From Plotosus lineatus (Eukaryota > Chordata > Actinopteri > Siluriformes > Plotosidae): 64,000 nucleotides of DNA. Both the position numbers and the translations under genes were made by a program. Positions 32,743 to 45,941 of the stretch are shown piece by piece. The DNA is taken from contig CM045733.1 in the NCBI GenBank assembly GCA_024760905.1, positions 15,420,001-15,484,000 of the forward strand, written 5' to 3'. Below the pieces are notes generated by a model, which was not told the origin of the DNA, made no database searches, and was given only the letters and a program-made list of their open reading frames with translations. Within the stretch, counting starts at the first letter, position 1, and the number at the start of each line of letters is the position of its first letter.

Positions 32743-33600
32743 CTGCATTTACACACACAAAGCTCTAAAACGCCGACATAATAGTGTAAAGATGAAACAC
32801 AAACTGATGATAAACACACTTACATACACCGAGACCACACACGCCCGTATGATAAAGGGCCGAGCGACGCTTAGAAGCTCCTTCAGCCTGGACCTTGACA
32901 GATGCCTGAAAGCAAACAGAGGAACAAAAGCAAACAGCTTCTTAAGCTCTTCCTGAATCCATGACTCATTGTTGAGGAAACACACCAGTGAACGAATCAT
33001 TCATTAAGATGCTGCAGTTTTCTGCCAATTCGTAGTTCATTAAGCAGACCACGGCGATCTCATTTTTCTATAAATTAAAAATAAAGAATTACCCATTCGG
33101 TTATTTTTCCATTTATAGTTAAATTTAAAGGAAAACCCTGGTTTCTATTTTTTATACTTGGAACCTACTTTCGTTCCATTCATTTCAGTCCATTTTTGTA
33201 ACTCCAGACCAAAGATGATCAATATCAGCCCGGTATTACTTCAGAAAGCTCGAACTGATGGACCCCCGAATGGCGCCTGTTCAAATCCAGCCATCCGTGA
33301 TCTAAAGTCTATGGAAGCTAATTGGATGAGCTCTCGAGGGAGGGGGAGATGACATGCACTTGCCTTCCTGACACTCCGTGATCAGCAGACAATCCCCGGG
33401 TGACGGAGTTCAATCTTAAAAGGTGGAGGACGGGGGTTTTCTTCAGAATGTGTTAGGCCGCCCTCAAGTACAGTGCACATATGTCGCAATTTCTAAAGAG
33501 GTGGGTAGCAGCATCGGGGGGGGAATGTGCATGCTTACGCCCCTCCCTGATTGGTGGTGGTCGTGCAACGGGGTAAACAATATTCGACAGATGGGAATTA
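32743..33600. other. Sequence upstream of the last recognised TMTC1 exon
   Basis: Presumed intron. A minus-strand open frame with a hydrophobic run (VYVSVFIISLCFIFTLLC) abuts the acceptor but ends in a stop before the exon frame, so I do not count it as coding. Nothing else recognised. Confidence 0.5.
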
Positions 33601-33926
33601 AAGGTAAACTCCGTCGGGCTTTTTACACCCAAGCCATAGTGGCTCATCAGACTGGTGCATATCCCCGGTTTCCGTAGCGTGAAGCGACTAGGAGTTCAAC
33701 TCCTCCTGGATGGGACGCTAGTCCATTGCAGGTTACCTTCCCAGTATATTTTTACTGGTACCCATTTATTCTGCTGGGTGGACAGAGGCACACTTGTGGT
33801 TAAGACCTTGCCCAGGGGTCTTAGCACAGTGGGGGTCTAACTGGGATTTGAACACACAACCTCCCGATCGTGAGTGCAGCACCCTGACCACTACTCCACC
33901 GTCCCCACTCAATTGGATTGGATTTG
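33601..33926 (-). mobile_element. SINE-A with 11-bp duplication
   Basis: Flanked by GATGGGAATTA at 33590-33600 and 33927-33937. Tail TTTTTACACCCAAGCC, head ACTCACGATCGGGAGGTTGT on the minus strand. Confidence 0.9.
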
Positions 33927-34032
33927 GATGGGAATTAGATACGAATTAATAAAATGTGGTTCACCTTAACTGGCAACTAGGAAACGACTCAAACTCTATG
34001 GCGCAAACAATCACATCAAAATAAACCCATTG

Positions 34033-34370
34033 AGTAGTGGTGGTGTAGTGGTAATGTGCTGGATTACCGATCAGAAGGTTGTGAGTTCAAGCCCTGCTGC
34101 CAATGTTTGTCGCTGATGTCCAGTACAGCTAACTGGGTTATCAAAGGCCGGCCATGTCTCTCACTGTCTATGGTGTGAGGTTCATGTTAAAGAACCATTG
34201 CTGACCTTCGTCAAGAGTAGGTTGCATAGCTGTCGGCGTGTTTCTGCCCAGATATGGCCTGGCGAGCCGTCCAGGGTGTACTCTGCTCTCACCCAGACTC
34301 AGCTGAGATGGGCACCAGCATCCCCGCGACCCTAATTAGGATTAAGCGGTTCAGAAAATGAATGAATGAA
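34033..34370 (+). mobile_element. SINE-B, near full length, ATTAAGCGG tail
   Basis: GTAGTGGTGGTGTAGTGGTA, AGAAGGTTGTGAGTTCAAGC (B box), GGCCATGTCTCTCACTGTCT, CCGTCCAGGGTGTACTCTGC, CCTAATTAGGATTAAGCGGT then AATG repeats. Confidence 0.88.
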
Positions 34371-35005
34371 CCCACTGTTCAGTCCACTGAGAATCTCAAG
34401 TTGATCATAGCTGTCATGGAAATGATCCCTACAGAGAAACACCTGTATCCGTTTAATATTTATAAAGAAACTGAAGAACACGTTGTTTTAGTTCTCTCTT
34501 CTTCCTCTCTCTCTGACACGGCAATCCATGCAGTCCATCATCACCCAAGGGGTTTTCTGATATTTATAAAATTATTCCTACAGAATTTGAAACCGAGTCT
34601 ATTTCTAAAGGAACACAGGAACCTTTCAGATTTCTTTGCAGACTGTAGGAACTCTCCGCCCGATAAATGCCTCCGTATGGAAACCGTCACCGCATCAGTG
34701 ATGACATCTTTTTATACTGTTTAAAATTCATGTACGTACGTATACACTGCACTCATCAGAACTGTTGCTTTAGAAAATTAATCAACACCTTCTGATGTCT
34801 CAGAATAGAGAACTGAACAGCACTGTGGTAGAAAATGCTGCAGCTTCCAGGATCGCAGTGAATATTAATACACCATGACAACTGTGACAGAAGATGAGAA
34901 GACTGAGGCAGCCGAGGACAGAGAAGAGGACGACGAGCGCTCACACAATTCACTGCACTTTTGCTGATTGATTAGGTAAAATTCAAGAGCTTTTTTTAAT
35001 GACCT

Positions 35006-35049
<44 letters not shown>

Positions 35050-35590
35050 TCCCAGGCTCTGTTATGCTCCTGGGATTCAATTCACTGTCTTGACAAGACA
35101 GCGTTTACTAAAATAGTGTTTGCCCCGCCTCCCTTTTTGTCTCTTTGCCCTTCATGTCTCCTTCGATCTCACAGAGATAAAAGATGGAGGGGGGGGGGGG
35201 AAGAAAAGGATGAAAGATGGACAGCATGCTTTGCATGTTTTACAGAATGGGAAGAGCTGAAAGAACATTCACTTACTAAATAAGGCTTTGTGACGTCATA
35301 ACGCTTGAATTTAAAATGCATTATAAATGCACCAGCACTTTATACAGCATCTATAACACATGTTAGTGCATCAGTAACAAGTTATATAGCCTTTATTGCG
35401 TGTTATTCAGCCTGGCATAAGCTTGAACATGATAACTACCAAAATTATAATATCTACGATTACAACAACTCTACTCTAATTTTTATAAAACCTTTTCGAA
35501 AGGTTGCCGTCATATTGCATTAGAAATGCATCAATAATGTGTCACATGGCGTGTATAATATTGACAAGCGTAGGCACAAATGTTGGCATC
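34371..35590. other. Mostly unique sequence with one (GT)n
   Basis: A GT run at about 35008-35049 is the only clear repeat. No exon or RNA gene recognised. Confidence 0.55.
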
Positions 35591-35915
35591 CTTTTGTCTC
35601 GAGAGACAATGGGGGTTAGCGCCATGGATCAGTTTATGGTACTCAAGGCAAGGGTAGAGTACACCCTGGACAGATCGCCAGGTCATCGCAGGGCAGAAAC
35701 ACGCTTACGGCTATGTAGTTACTTTTGTTGAAAGTCAGCAATGGTTCTTTTACATGAATCTCTCACCATAGACAGTGAGAGAAATGGCCGGCATTTGATA
35801 ACCCAGTTAGCTGCATTGGGGGGAGGTGCAGTGACAACCTATTGAGAGTGGGGCTTGAACCCCCAACCTTGGGATCAGTGATCCAGTACCTTTACCTCCA
35901 GGCCACCCCTGCCAT
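35575..35915 (-). mobile_element. SINE-B with a fourth type of tail
   Basis: The head (GCAGGGGTGGCCTGGAGGTA, GGGGGTTCAAGCCCCACT) and body are SINE-B on the minus strand. After CTGTCCAGGGTGTACTCTAC the tail turns into GTACCATAAACTGATCCATG and CATTGTCTCTCGAGACAAAA. Confidence 0.8.
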
Positions 35916-35964
35916 AGGCACAAATGCATATTTTGTACACACACAAACACACACACACCCACAT

Positions 35965-36240
35965 ATATGGCTTTTTACATCCGGTTCATCAGGCTGGCGC
36001 TTATCCCTGGTTTCCATAGCGTGAAGCAACCAGGAGTTCAACTCCTCCTGGATGGGACGCTAGCCCATCGCAGGTGACCTTTCCCAGTATTTACTGGTAC
36101 CCATTTATACTGCTGGGTGTACAGAGGCACACTTGTGGTTAAGACCTCGCCCAGGGGTCTTAGCACAGTGGCGGTCTAACTGGGATTCGAACACACAACC
36201 TCCCGATCATGAGTGAAACACCACGACGCTACCGACCCCA
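35965..36240 (-). mobile_element. SINE-A next to repeat X (left copy of inverted pair)
   Basis: Minus strand: GGGGTCGGTAGCGTCGTGG, GTGTTCGAATCCCAGTTAGA, AACTCCTGGTTGCTTCACGC. It borders the same repeat X sequence as the SINE-A at 56192. Confidence 0.85.
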
Positions 36241-36254
36241 AGTAGAATGTAGTA

Positions 36255-36498
36255 GTAGGTGTCCGTCAGTCCTGAAGGACTTTGGTTGCACTCTTGCTGG
36301 TATCCCGGCTGGTGATACTCTCCAGTGTGCAGCGCCGAGGTAGGAAGTAATGGATGGAGGACAGACTGTTACCCAAGCAGCAAGTCCCCCCCCTCTCAGC
36401 GCCACCGGAGGGATCCAATGGAAGGGCAAGTGTCGATACGACTGGGTTCCAGTGCCGCTTCAGGAGTCACCAGAACGTTCCTGTGAACAAACTGCCTC
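36255..36498. mobile_element. Unclassified 244-bp insert with 11-bp duplication
   Basis: A perfect AGAATGTAGTA at 36244-36254 and 36499-36509 marks a retroposon-like insertion. No tRNA head or tail recognised. The inside is GC-rich (CAGTGTGCAGCGCCGAGGTA). Confidence 0.75.
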
Positions 36499-37100
<602 letters not shown>

Positions 37101-37121
37101 TGTGCTGTCCCTCTGATGTAC

Positions 37122-37480
37122 TCATTTCTGATCCGATCCATCCTCGTTACTCCCAAAGAGAACCTCAACATTTTCATCTCTGCTACCTCCAGCTCTGTCT
37201 CCTGTCTTTTCCTCAGCGCCACTGTTTCTAATCCATACAACATCGCTGGCCTCAACACCGGATACTTTTCTCCAACCATTCCGACCTGCCTGCACGCGCT
37301 TTGTCACCTCTTTTCCACACTCTCCATTGCTCTGGATTGTTGAGCCGAAGTACTTAAAATCCTCCACCTTTTTTCTCTCTGCTCCCTGTAACCTCACCGT
37401 TCCTCTTGGGTCCTTGTCGTTCACACACATGTATTCTGTTTTACTGAGGCTAACCTTCATTCCTCTCCTTTCCAGGACAT
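37122..37480 (-). pseudogene. RTE LINE copy A, reverse transcriptase thumb and C-terminal piece
   Basis: Encodes SLSKTEYMCVNDKDPRGTV, KVEDFKYFGSTIQSNGECGK, then in other frames the RPAMLYGLETVALRKRQE block. Several frameshifts. Confidence 0.85.
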
Positions 37481-37892
37481 ACAGTAGGCCCTTGACTATT
37501 CGCGGTTTTGCACTCGCGGTTTGAGTATTCACGGACTGCCGAGCAACTCGCACGTGATTCAAATTCAGCCAATGGCTGTCCTCCTTCCTGCTGATTGGTT
37601 GAGGTGATGTAATACCCCCTTTTTCCTCATTCGCACACAAGTTGGCAATGAGCCTTTTTTAGTGTGTTTTAATTACCAGTTAAGTTCTATGATGTCACTC
37701 AAACGCCGGCTTAAGCACCAGAAAAAGGTAATGAAGTTGGATGTCTCTTCTGAAGAAATAAGACATTCTCCGGAAGAAACGACAGTTTCTTCTGAAGTCA
37801 CGTCATTGCTGAAGAGGAATAGAGTAATCCTTTGAACTGTTGTAAAACACTCCACTATTAAAGTCTTTTTTTTATTTATTACTCCAGAACAT

Positions 37893-40483
37893 CTTCTTCT
37901 TTCTTCTTTTAATTTCGGCTGCTCCCTTCAGGGGTCGCCACAGCAAATCATCCGCCTCCACCTCACCCTGTCCTCCGCATCTTCTTCTCTTACTCCAACT
38001 ACCTCCATGTCCTCCTTCACCACATCCCTAAATCTCCTCTTTGGTCTTCCTCTACGTCTTCTGCCTGGTAGTTCCAACCTCAGCATCCTACTGCCAATAT
38101 ACTCACTATCCCTCCTCTGTACATGTCCAAACCATCTCAATCTAGCCTCTCTGACTTTGTCTCCAAAACATCTTACGTGGGCTGTCCCTCTGATATACTC
38201 ATTTCTGATCCTATCCATCCTCGTTACTCCCAGGAGATCCTCATCATTTTCATCTCCGCAACCTCCAGCTCTGCCTCCTGCCTTTTCCTCAGCGCCACTG
38301 TTTCTAAGCCATACAACATCGCTGGCCTCACCACCATCTTGTACACTTTTCCCTTCATTCTTGCTGACACTCTCCTATCGCACATCACACCGGATACTTT
38401 TCTCCAACCATTCCAGCCTGCCTGCACACGCTTCTTCACCTCTTTTCCACACTCTCCATTGCTCTGGATTGTTGAGCCTAAGTACTTAAAATCCTCTACC
38501 TTCCTTATCTCTGCTCCCTGTAACATCACCGTTCCTCCTGGGTCCTTCTCATTCACACACATGTATTCTGATTTTCTGAGGCTAACCTTCATTCCTCTCC
38601 TTTCCAGGGCATACCTCCACCTCTCTAGATTTTCCTGCACTTGTTCTCTGCTCTCACTACAGATCACGATGTCATCTGCAAACATCATAGTCCATGGAGA
38701 TTCTTGTCTCACCTCGTCTGTCAGCCTGTCCATCACCATAGCAAACAAGAAGGGCTCAGAGCTGACCCTTGATGCAGTCCCACCTCCACCTTGAATTGCC
38801 GGTCACACCGACAGCACACCTCACCACTGTCTTACATCTCTCATACATGTCCTGCACCACTCTAACATACTTCTCTGCCACTCCAGACTTCCTCATGCAA
38901 TACCACAGTTCTTCTCTTGGCACCCTGTCATATGCTTTTTCCAGATCCACAAAGGCACAATGTAGCTCCCTCTGACCTTCTCTGTACTTCTCTATTAACA
39001 TCCTCAAGGCAAACGTTGCATCTGTGGTGCTCTTTCTTGGCATGAAACCAAACTGTTGTTCACAAATGCTGACCTCTGCCCTTAGTCTAGCTTCCACTAT
39101 TCTTTCCCATAACTTCATCGTATGGCTCATCAACTTTATCCCTCTGTAGTTGCTGCAACTCTGCACGTCTCCCTTGTTCTTAAAAATGGGCACCAGCACA
39201 CTTCTCCTCCACTCCTCCGGCATCTGCTCACTCTCTAGTACCTTGTTGAATGTTCTTGTCAGAAAATCTACTGCTACCTCTCCTAGACACTTCCATACCT
39301 CCACAGGTATATCATCAGGACCAACTGCCTTTCCATTCTTCATCCTCTTCAATGCCCTTCTCACTTCACCCTTACTGATATTTGCTACATCCTGCTCCTC
39401 AATGGTTACCTCTTCTACTCTTTTTTCTCTCATTTTCCTCATTCATCAGCTCTTCAAAGTACTCTTTCCATCTTCCCAGCACACTTCTGTCATTAGTCAA
39501 TACAGTTCCCTCTCTGTCCTTTATCAATCTAACTTGCTGCACGTCCTTCCCATCTCTATTTCTCTGCTGTGCCAACCTGTATAGATCATTTTCTCCCTCT
39601 TTACTATCCAACCTATCATACAAGTCATCATACGCCCTCTGTTTGGCCTTAGCCACTGCTACTTTCGCCTTACGCTGTGTCTCCCTGTACTCCTGTTTAC
39701 TCTCTTCGGTCCTCTCAATGTCCCACTTCTTCTTGGCTAACCTTTTCCTTTGTACACACTCCTGCACTTCCTCATTCCACCACCAAGTCTCCTTATCTAC
39801 TTTCCTTCCAGAGGGCACACCAAGTACTCTCCTACCTGTGTCCCTGATCACATTTGCTGTGGTTGTCCAGTCATCTGGAAGCACTTCCTGACCACCCAAA
39901 GCCTGTTTCAACTCCTCCTTGAAGACAACATGACACTCTTCCTTTTTCAGCTTCCACCACTTTGTCTTCTGCTCTGCCTTTGCCTTTTTCACCTTTCTCA
40001 CCATCAGAGTCATCCTGCACACCACCATCCTATGCTGTTTGGCAACACTCTCACCCACGATGACTTTGCAGTCACTGACTTCCTTCAAATTACATCGCCT
40101 ACACAAGATGTAGTCTACCTGTGTGCGCCTACCTCCGCTTTCATAAGTCACCCTATGCTCCTGTTTCTTCTCAAAGAAAGTATTCACCACAGCCATTTCC
40201 ATCCTTTTTGCAAAATCTATCAACATCTGTCCTTCATGCTCCTGTTCTGGATACCAAACCTGCCCATCACTTCCTCGTCCCCTCTGTTGCCTGCCCCAAC
40301 ATGTCCATTGAAGTCTGCACCTATGACCACTCTTTCACCTCTGGGGGTACTCTGCATCACTTCATCTAAGTCACTCCAGAATCTCTCCTTCTCTTCTAGC
40401 TCACATCCTGCCTGTGGGGCATAAGCACTAACAACATTGAGCATTACACCTTCAATTTCTAACTTGAGATTCATCACTCTTTA
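37893..40483 (-). mobile_element. RTE LINE copy B, 2.6 kb, imperfect 17-bp duplication
   Basis: TTATTACTCCAGAACAT (37876-37892) and TTATTATTCCAGTACAT (40484-40500), 15 of 17 identical, flank a copy running from mid-endonuclease to an AAAAGAAGAAAG tail. It is the longest RTE copy in the window. Confidence 0.92.
37928..40477 (-). pseudogene. RTE LINE B polyprotein: endonuclease part plus reverse transcriptase
   Basis: The endonuclease part has LNVVSAYAPQAGCELEEKER, RVVIGADFNGHVGAGNRGDE, VDYILCRRCNLKEVSD and KQHRMVVCRM, as in AP-type nucleases of RTE/BovB LINEs. The RT follows with the same blocks as 2407-3953 ([40 protein letters not shown]) and the C-terminal RWFGHVQRRD. Frameshifts lie at about 40225, 39420, 38750 and 38220, so it is dead. 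The first endonuclease motifs are truncated away. Confidence 0.9.
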
Positions 40484-41464
40484 TTATTATTCCAGTACAT
40501 GACCCAAGGTAATGTTTGTGTGTTATATTTTATTTACTGTGGTGTAGCATGTTTCTCATTGTGTTTTGTTTATCCAATTTATTACATTTCTTGTTCTTTT
40601 ATGTCTTTTTTGTTATGGTCTGTGTTTTGGAAGACTTTGACTTTGGCGCTGTGCCTCTCACTAACTGTTTACTTCCTGAGGGGCGTGGCTGAGCTGCTCA
40701 GTAGCACACACCTGAATTCACTATTCTCATTTACTTCCAATAAACAAAAGCATGTGCTCAGCTCTGCGCCAGAGGATTAACTCACATCAACATCACAGCT
40801 TCTTTGGTTTGTAAGGCTCTCTTACTCTATCACTCTAAAATTCAGTTTTGTACTTCGGCTCTGACTGGGGGGACGTGGCTGTGCACCGGTTGGGGGGGGC
40901 GTGGCTGAGCTGCTCGGACTTAATGCAATGCAGTTAATACCTGAATTCAGTCGTGTCATGCCTAATGCAATACAGTACGTTCCTCCAGTGGGCATTTTTG
41001 AAAACTACACTGCTGTATGTTTATAAAGAGAATACACTTAAAGGTGTTTTATGCGTATGCTGTATAATGTTTATATTTTAGCATCAATAAATATAACAGT
41101 AAAAATTGAAAAGTTTTTATTAATCATTAAATTTTACTACATTAATACTGTATTAATGAGTAAGACTGTCTATATAATGTATTTAAGAAGCATATTTTAG
41201 CGCATGTAATAGATACATAGTATTTTACTTACAGCTGCTCATTCACGCATGTGACGTCATACATGGGGTTTTACTTCCGGGTACAGAACTCACGGATTAT
41301 CTCGATTCGCGGGAGGGCCTGGAACCGAACCCCCGCGAATGTCAAGGGCCTACTGTACCTCCACCTCTCTAGATTTTCCTGCACTTGTTCCATGCTCTCA
41401 CTACAGATCACAATGTAATCTGCAAACATCATAGTCCATGGAGATTCTAGTTTAACCTCGTCTG

Positions 41465-42223
41465 TCAGCCTGTCCGGCTCAGAGCTGACTCCTGATGCAG
41501 TCCCACCTCCACCTTGAACTCTTCTGTCACACCGACAGCACACCTCACCACTGTCTTACATCTCTCATACATGTCCTGCACCACTCTAACATACTTCTCT
41601 GCCACTCCAGACTTCCTCATGCAATACCACAGTTCCTCTCTAGGCACCCTGTCATATGCGTTCTCCAGATCCACAAAGGCACAATGCAGCTCCTTGTGAC
41701 CTTCTCTGTACTTCTCTATTAACATCCTCAAAGCAAACACTGCATACGTGGTGCCCTTTCTTGGCATGAAACCAAACTGTTGTTCACAAATGCTGACCTC
41801 TGCCCTTAGTCTAGCTTCCACTATTCTTTCCCATAACTTCATTGTATGGCTCATCAACTTATCCCTCTGTAGTTGCCACAACTCTGCATATCTCCCTTGT
41901 TCTTAAAAATGGGTACAAGCACACTTCTCCTCCATTCCTCAGGCATCCTCTCACTCTCTAAGACCTTGTTGAATGTTCTTGTCAGGAAATCTACTGCTAC
42001 CTCTCCCAGACACTTCCATACCTCCACCGGTATGTCATCAGGACCAACTGCCTTTCCACTCCATCCTCTTCAATGCCCTCCTCACTTCTCCCTTACTAAT
42101 CTTTGCTACTTCCTGGTCCTCAACAGTCACCTCTTCTACTCTTTTTTCTCTCTCATTTTCCTCATTCATCAGCTCTTCAAAGTACTCTTTCCATCTTTCC
42201 AGCACACTTCTGTCATCAGTCAA
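41465..42223 (-). pseudogene. RTE LINE copy A, reverse transcriptase palm piece
   Basis: [40 protein letters not shown] and [15 protein letters not shown], plus an upstream piece [20 protein letters not shown]. Frameshifted at about 41880 and 42050; the AYDRVP block is kept. Confidence 0.87.
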
Positions 42224-42411
42224 TACATTTCCCTCTCTTCCTTAATCACTCTAACTTGCTGCACGTCCTTCCCATCTCTATTTCTCTGCTGTGCCAACCT
42301 GTATAAATCATTTCTCCCTCCTTACTGTCCAACCTATCATACAAGTCATCATATGCCCTCTGTTTGGCCTTTGACACCGCTACTTTTGCCTCACGCTGTG
42401 TCTCCCTGTAT

Positions 42412-42763
42412 GTGTGTATATTTATATTTTATTTACATCTTATGCTATTTTTTAATGTTTCATTGTTATTATAAGCATTTATAGCATTGAATATGTATTT
42501 ATTGATATTATACACACATATACATATATGTATACAGGGTAGTGGTGGTCCAGTGGATAGGGCGCAGGATCACTGATCCTAAGGTTGGGGGTTCGAGTCC
42601 ACACAAGGTTGTCACTGTCCCCCCCAGTGCAGCTAACTGGGTTAGCAAAGGCGGGCCATGTCTCTCACTGTCTATGGTCGGGGGTGGAGTCCTACTTCGC
42701 GGATTTTGATGGTCACGTGGGGATCTCGGTCCCAATTAACCGCGGAAAGTGAGGGATCCTTGT
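42412..42763. mobile_element. CAGGGATC-type MITE, right half, with SINE-B head fragment inside
   Basis: TATATTTATATTTTATTTAC through CCGCGGAAAGTGAGGGATCC. A SINE-B head lies at 42535-42680 (GGATAGGGCGCAGGATCACT, GGGGGTTCGAGTCC). The left half was replaced by LINE A. Confidence 0.78.
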
Positions 42764-42784
42764 GTATGTATGTATGTATAAATC

Positions 42785-45000
42785 GAAAATGTTACGCAGT
42801 TTAATCTAGACGTCAGGTTCCACTTCTACAATTCAAGCTCTAAAAAGAAGTGTTTCTGATGAATGTCCATCAGCATTTACAGACATAGATAAAGCTAATA
42901 TGTTGAATGAATATTTTGAGTCTGTAACCAATCTGAATGGTGCAGACAATAAATCTCTTCCAAATTTTGATAAATGCACTAATACTGTTATAGATAATAT
43001 TAAGGTTGAAGTTAATGAGATATCCGACATAATTAAATGTCTACCTCTTAAGAAAGCTGCTGGACCAGATCAGATTAGTCATCAGTTATTGAGATATACT
43101 GTTGAGTCTATAAGCCCAGTGTTATGTATGATATTTAACACGTCACTTAACTTATCGGTATATCCTAGTCAATGGAAATACGCAAATGTTATGCCGCTAT
43201 ACAAGAAGGGTGATAACTCTATTGTATCAAATTATTGCCCGGTTTCACTGATAAGCTGTGTTCGAAAGCTGTTTGAAAGGGTGGTTTTCAAACATGTTTA
43301 TAATTATTTTGTGGCAAGTGATTTGTTATATAGATATCAATGTGGATTCAGGAGAGGTCACTCTACTATACAACAACTTGTTGAAATTTGTAAACAGATT
43401 TGCACATCGCTTGATAACAAAGATTACTATTGTATGGTTTTTTGTGATGTCTCTAAAGCATTTGATAGAGTTTGGCACATGGGGCTTATGCACAAACTAG
43501 AGAAGTATGGAGTTTGTGGAAAACTACTTGATTGGTTTAATAATTATCTAAGTGGTCGCAGTCAATCAGTTTTTGTTCATGGCTCGTTATCTAAACCTTT
43601 GGTGTTAAAAGCTGGAGTACCTCAAGGGTCAGTTTTAGGTCCTTTCATTTTCACTGTTTATGTAAATGAGATTGCAGATAAATTAAATTGTTTTATTTGG
43701 CTTTTCGCTGACGATACTTCATTAGGAACATTGTCAAAAAGAAAAGCAATTAATGGAACAGCTTATGAATGAAAATTTAGAACTTCTATGCAATTGTGCT
43801 AAGGATTGGTTAATTTCATATAACCCAGAAAAAACTGAAACTATGCTATTCACCATTAAGAATAATCAAGATATTGATTTGTATTTTGACGGCTGTAAAG
43901 TGAAAGCAGTGGAATCTCACAAACATTTGGGTTTATGTTTTTCATCAAATGGGAGATTGCACTTTCATATTGAAAATATTGTTAAAAAGACTTCCAGAAT
44001 GATAGGCTCACTTCGAAAGTTAAAATTTCAACTTGATAGAGTGACACTGTCCAAAATTTATACCGTATTTATCAGACCCAACTTTGAGTACGCATGTGAG
44101 GTATGGGACAGGTGTTCGATTGAGCAAGCCAATAGATTAGAAAAGTTACAGCTTGAAGCTGCCCGTTTTGTTACTGGACTGCCAAGATACGCTTCTTCTC
44201 AATCACTATATTTTGAAACAGGCTGGGAATTGCTGTCTGAAAGAAGGCGTGTCCGTAAATTAATGTTATTTTATAAGATACACAAACGTCTTACTCCAAC
44301 TTTTCTCTGTGATCTACTACCTCCAGTAGTAGCGAACAGAACGAACTATCCATGAAGAAATAGCCATGATTATAGTATACCTCCTACACTATTAAAATAT
44401 TCAACACTTTCATTTTTTCCATCAACAGTTAAATTGTGGAATGATGTCCCACTAGGAACCAGAGACAGCAATTCTGTAGTTTCATTTAGATCAGCGATTC
44501 GTCTAAAACCAAAATGTGCACCGGTATATTTTTCATACGGGAAAAGGAAGTTAAATATTTTACACACAAAATTAAGATATATGTCGAGTTCACTTAATTA
44601 TGATTTATTTAGAATTAATGTAAAGGATGATGCACGCTGTCAGTGTGGCCACAACTGTGAGAATGTTTTTCACTATTTTCTAGAATGTCCCTTATATAAT
44701 TTTCAACGTGAACAAATGTTAAAAACTTTAGAGTACATTGTCCATCAAAGAGCACCGATCGATATTAATCTCATTTTAAATGGCAATGCAGATTACTCTC
44801 TTAGAGAAAACCAGAATGTTTTCAAATATGTACAAATATTTATTTGTAATACTAAACGATTCCTTTAATTCTTTGGTATATATCCTTCCCTTGTCAGTAT
44901 CTTGCTGTATATTTTGTAATATAATTACTGTAACTACCTGAAGAGGGCTTTAAGTTGGAAAACTTGTGCCCAATCCATTTCATGTTTGAATAAAATATGT
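42785..45000 (+). mobile_element. AT-rich LINE (Jockey/CR1/I-like), nearly intact RT
   Basis: A 2.2-kb 5'-truncated non-LTR element unlike the other LINEs here. The ORF uses AT-rich codons. It ends after AATAAAATATGTTTTAATCA, without an obvious simple-repeat tail. Copies of similar style are frequent in invertebrates, to my knowledge. Confidence 0.8.
42843..44868 (+). pseudogene. Non-LTR reverse transcriptase with C-terminal Cys/His zinc-like motif
   Basis: Blocks in order: LKKAAGPDQISHQLLRYTVE, YKKGDNSIVSNYCPVSLI, YQCGFRRGHSTIQQLVEICK, VFCDVSKAFDRVWH, KAGVPQGSVLGPF, catalytic FADDTSL, then HLGLCFSSNGRLHFH and FIRPNFEYACEVWDRCS. A C-terminal CQCGHNCENVFHYFLECPLY follows (Cys/His pattern). 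Damage is slight: one frameshift just after FADDTSL (about 43730-43755) and one in-frame TGA at 44353-44355 that looks like a decayed CGA. The endonuclease is absent. Confidence 0.85.
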
Positions 45001-45433
45001 TTTAATCAAATCAACCTGTATATAGAGGTGTAACTCGTTAAGACTTTGAATATTGAAACAGCTGTTAACTTAAAACTAAGTAAATTAAATTCTTCATTTT
45101 TTCACTGTAGATAGCATAAAAATACTTTTATGCAATGAACCACAATAATATATTTTATGTTTAAAAGAATCTGTGCAAGGTCAAATATAACCCCTCCCCC
45201 AATATTTTTGGTAATTCAAAGCACTACCTGTATACCTTGCTCAATAACTATTTAATATTTTTCAAATGTTATTGGTTTATTGCATAGACACCATCATCAT
45301 TAACATACTGTCCAAAAATTATCACAAAATATTAATTTATTGTGAAGATATGATGTTTTTACAATATTTGAGGGAGACATTATTTGACAAATGTGATCAT
45401 GACATAGCATACATAATTTTGATTTTTACACTA
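45001..45433. other. AT-rich sequence, nothing recognised
   Basis: No repeat, exon or RNA gene seen between the LINE and the next Tigger-like element. Confidence 0.5.
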
Positions 45434-45898
45434 CAGTGGTACCTCAGTACTCGAACGCTTTAGAGGTCGAACAAATCGAAATTCGACCAAAAAAATCCAG
45501 GTTTTTTTTTTGTCCCAGAAGTCGACCAAAATCCAGAAGCCGAACGCTAAAAAAGCGCGAGAAAAAACGAGACCGAGAGGGAGGGGAAACGCACGCTTTA
45601 CAGAAGTCTGGAAGTCATTGATACCATGGATCACCCTGATAAAGCTAGCGCTGTTCTGGGGAAGTCCGGAAGTTGTTGATACTATGTATCGCTGTGAACA
45701 CCTTTAACGATGACCACTTCCGTAAGGTTTTGAAAAGAAGGCAAAAACAGACCACATTAGAAATGTTCAAGAAAAGAAAGGGACATCCTGAAGAAGAGTC
45801 ATCCACGCCAAAGCAAGTAGCAAGAGAAAAAAACACCTTTGGCTGATTCACCATTCATTCCGCTTCCTCTCTCCCTCTCTGTTATGGAAGGGGATCCA

Positions 45899-45941
<43 letters not shown>

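Larger units (their letters stand above)
37482..41355. mobile_element. Tigger-like element inserted in LINE A and carrying LINE B
   Basis: TIRs CAGTAGGCCCTTGAC and GTCAAGGGCCTACTG, TA at 37480-37481 and 41356-41357. The empty site is known from LINE sequence. Its own sequence is about 1.27 kb; the rest is LINE B. A short frame at 37693 (MSLKRRLKHQKK) may be a transposase remnant. Confidence 0.93.
37102..42411 (-). mobile_element. RTE LINE copy A, split by a Tigger-like element
   Basis: Pieces at 37102-37481 and 41358-42411 join cleanly: CCAGGACATA then CCTCCACCTCTCTAG, as in the intact copy at about 38605. The 3' end is missing at the compound microsatellite. The 5' end stops inside the endonuclease-RT linker at about 42411, next to a MITE fragment. 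Confidence 0.9.

Noticed and set aside
32749..33000. Hydrophobic minus-strand frame just upstream of the GC-donor TMTC1 exon
   Set aside because: It ends in a stop before joining the exon frame, and an acceptor (aaatgcag) separates it from the conserved sequence. Probably intron.
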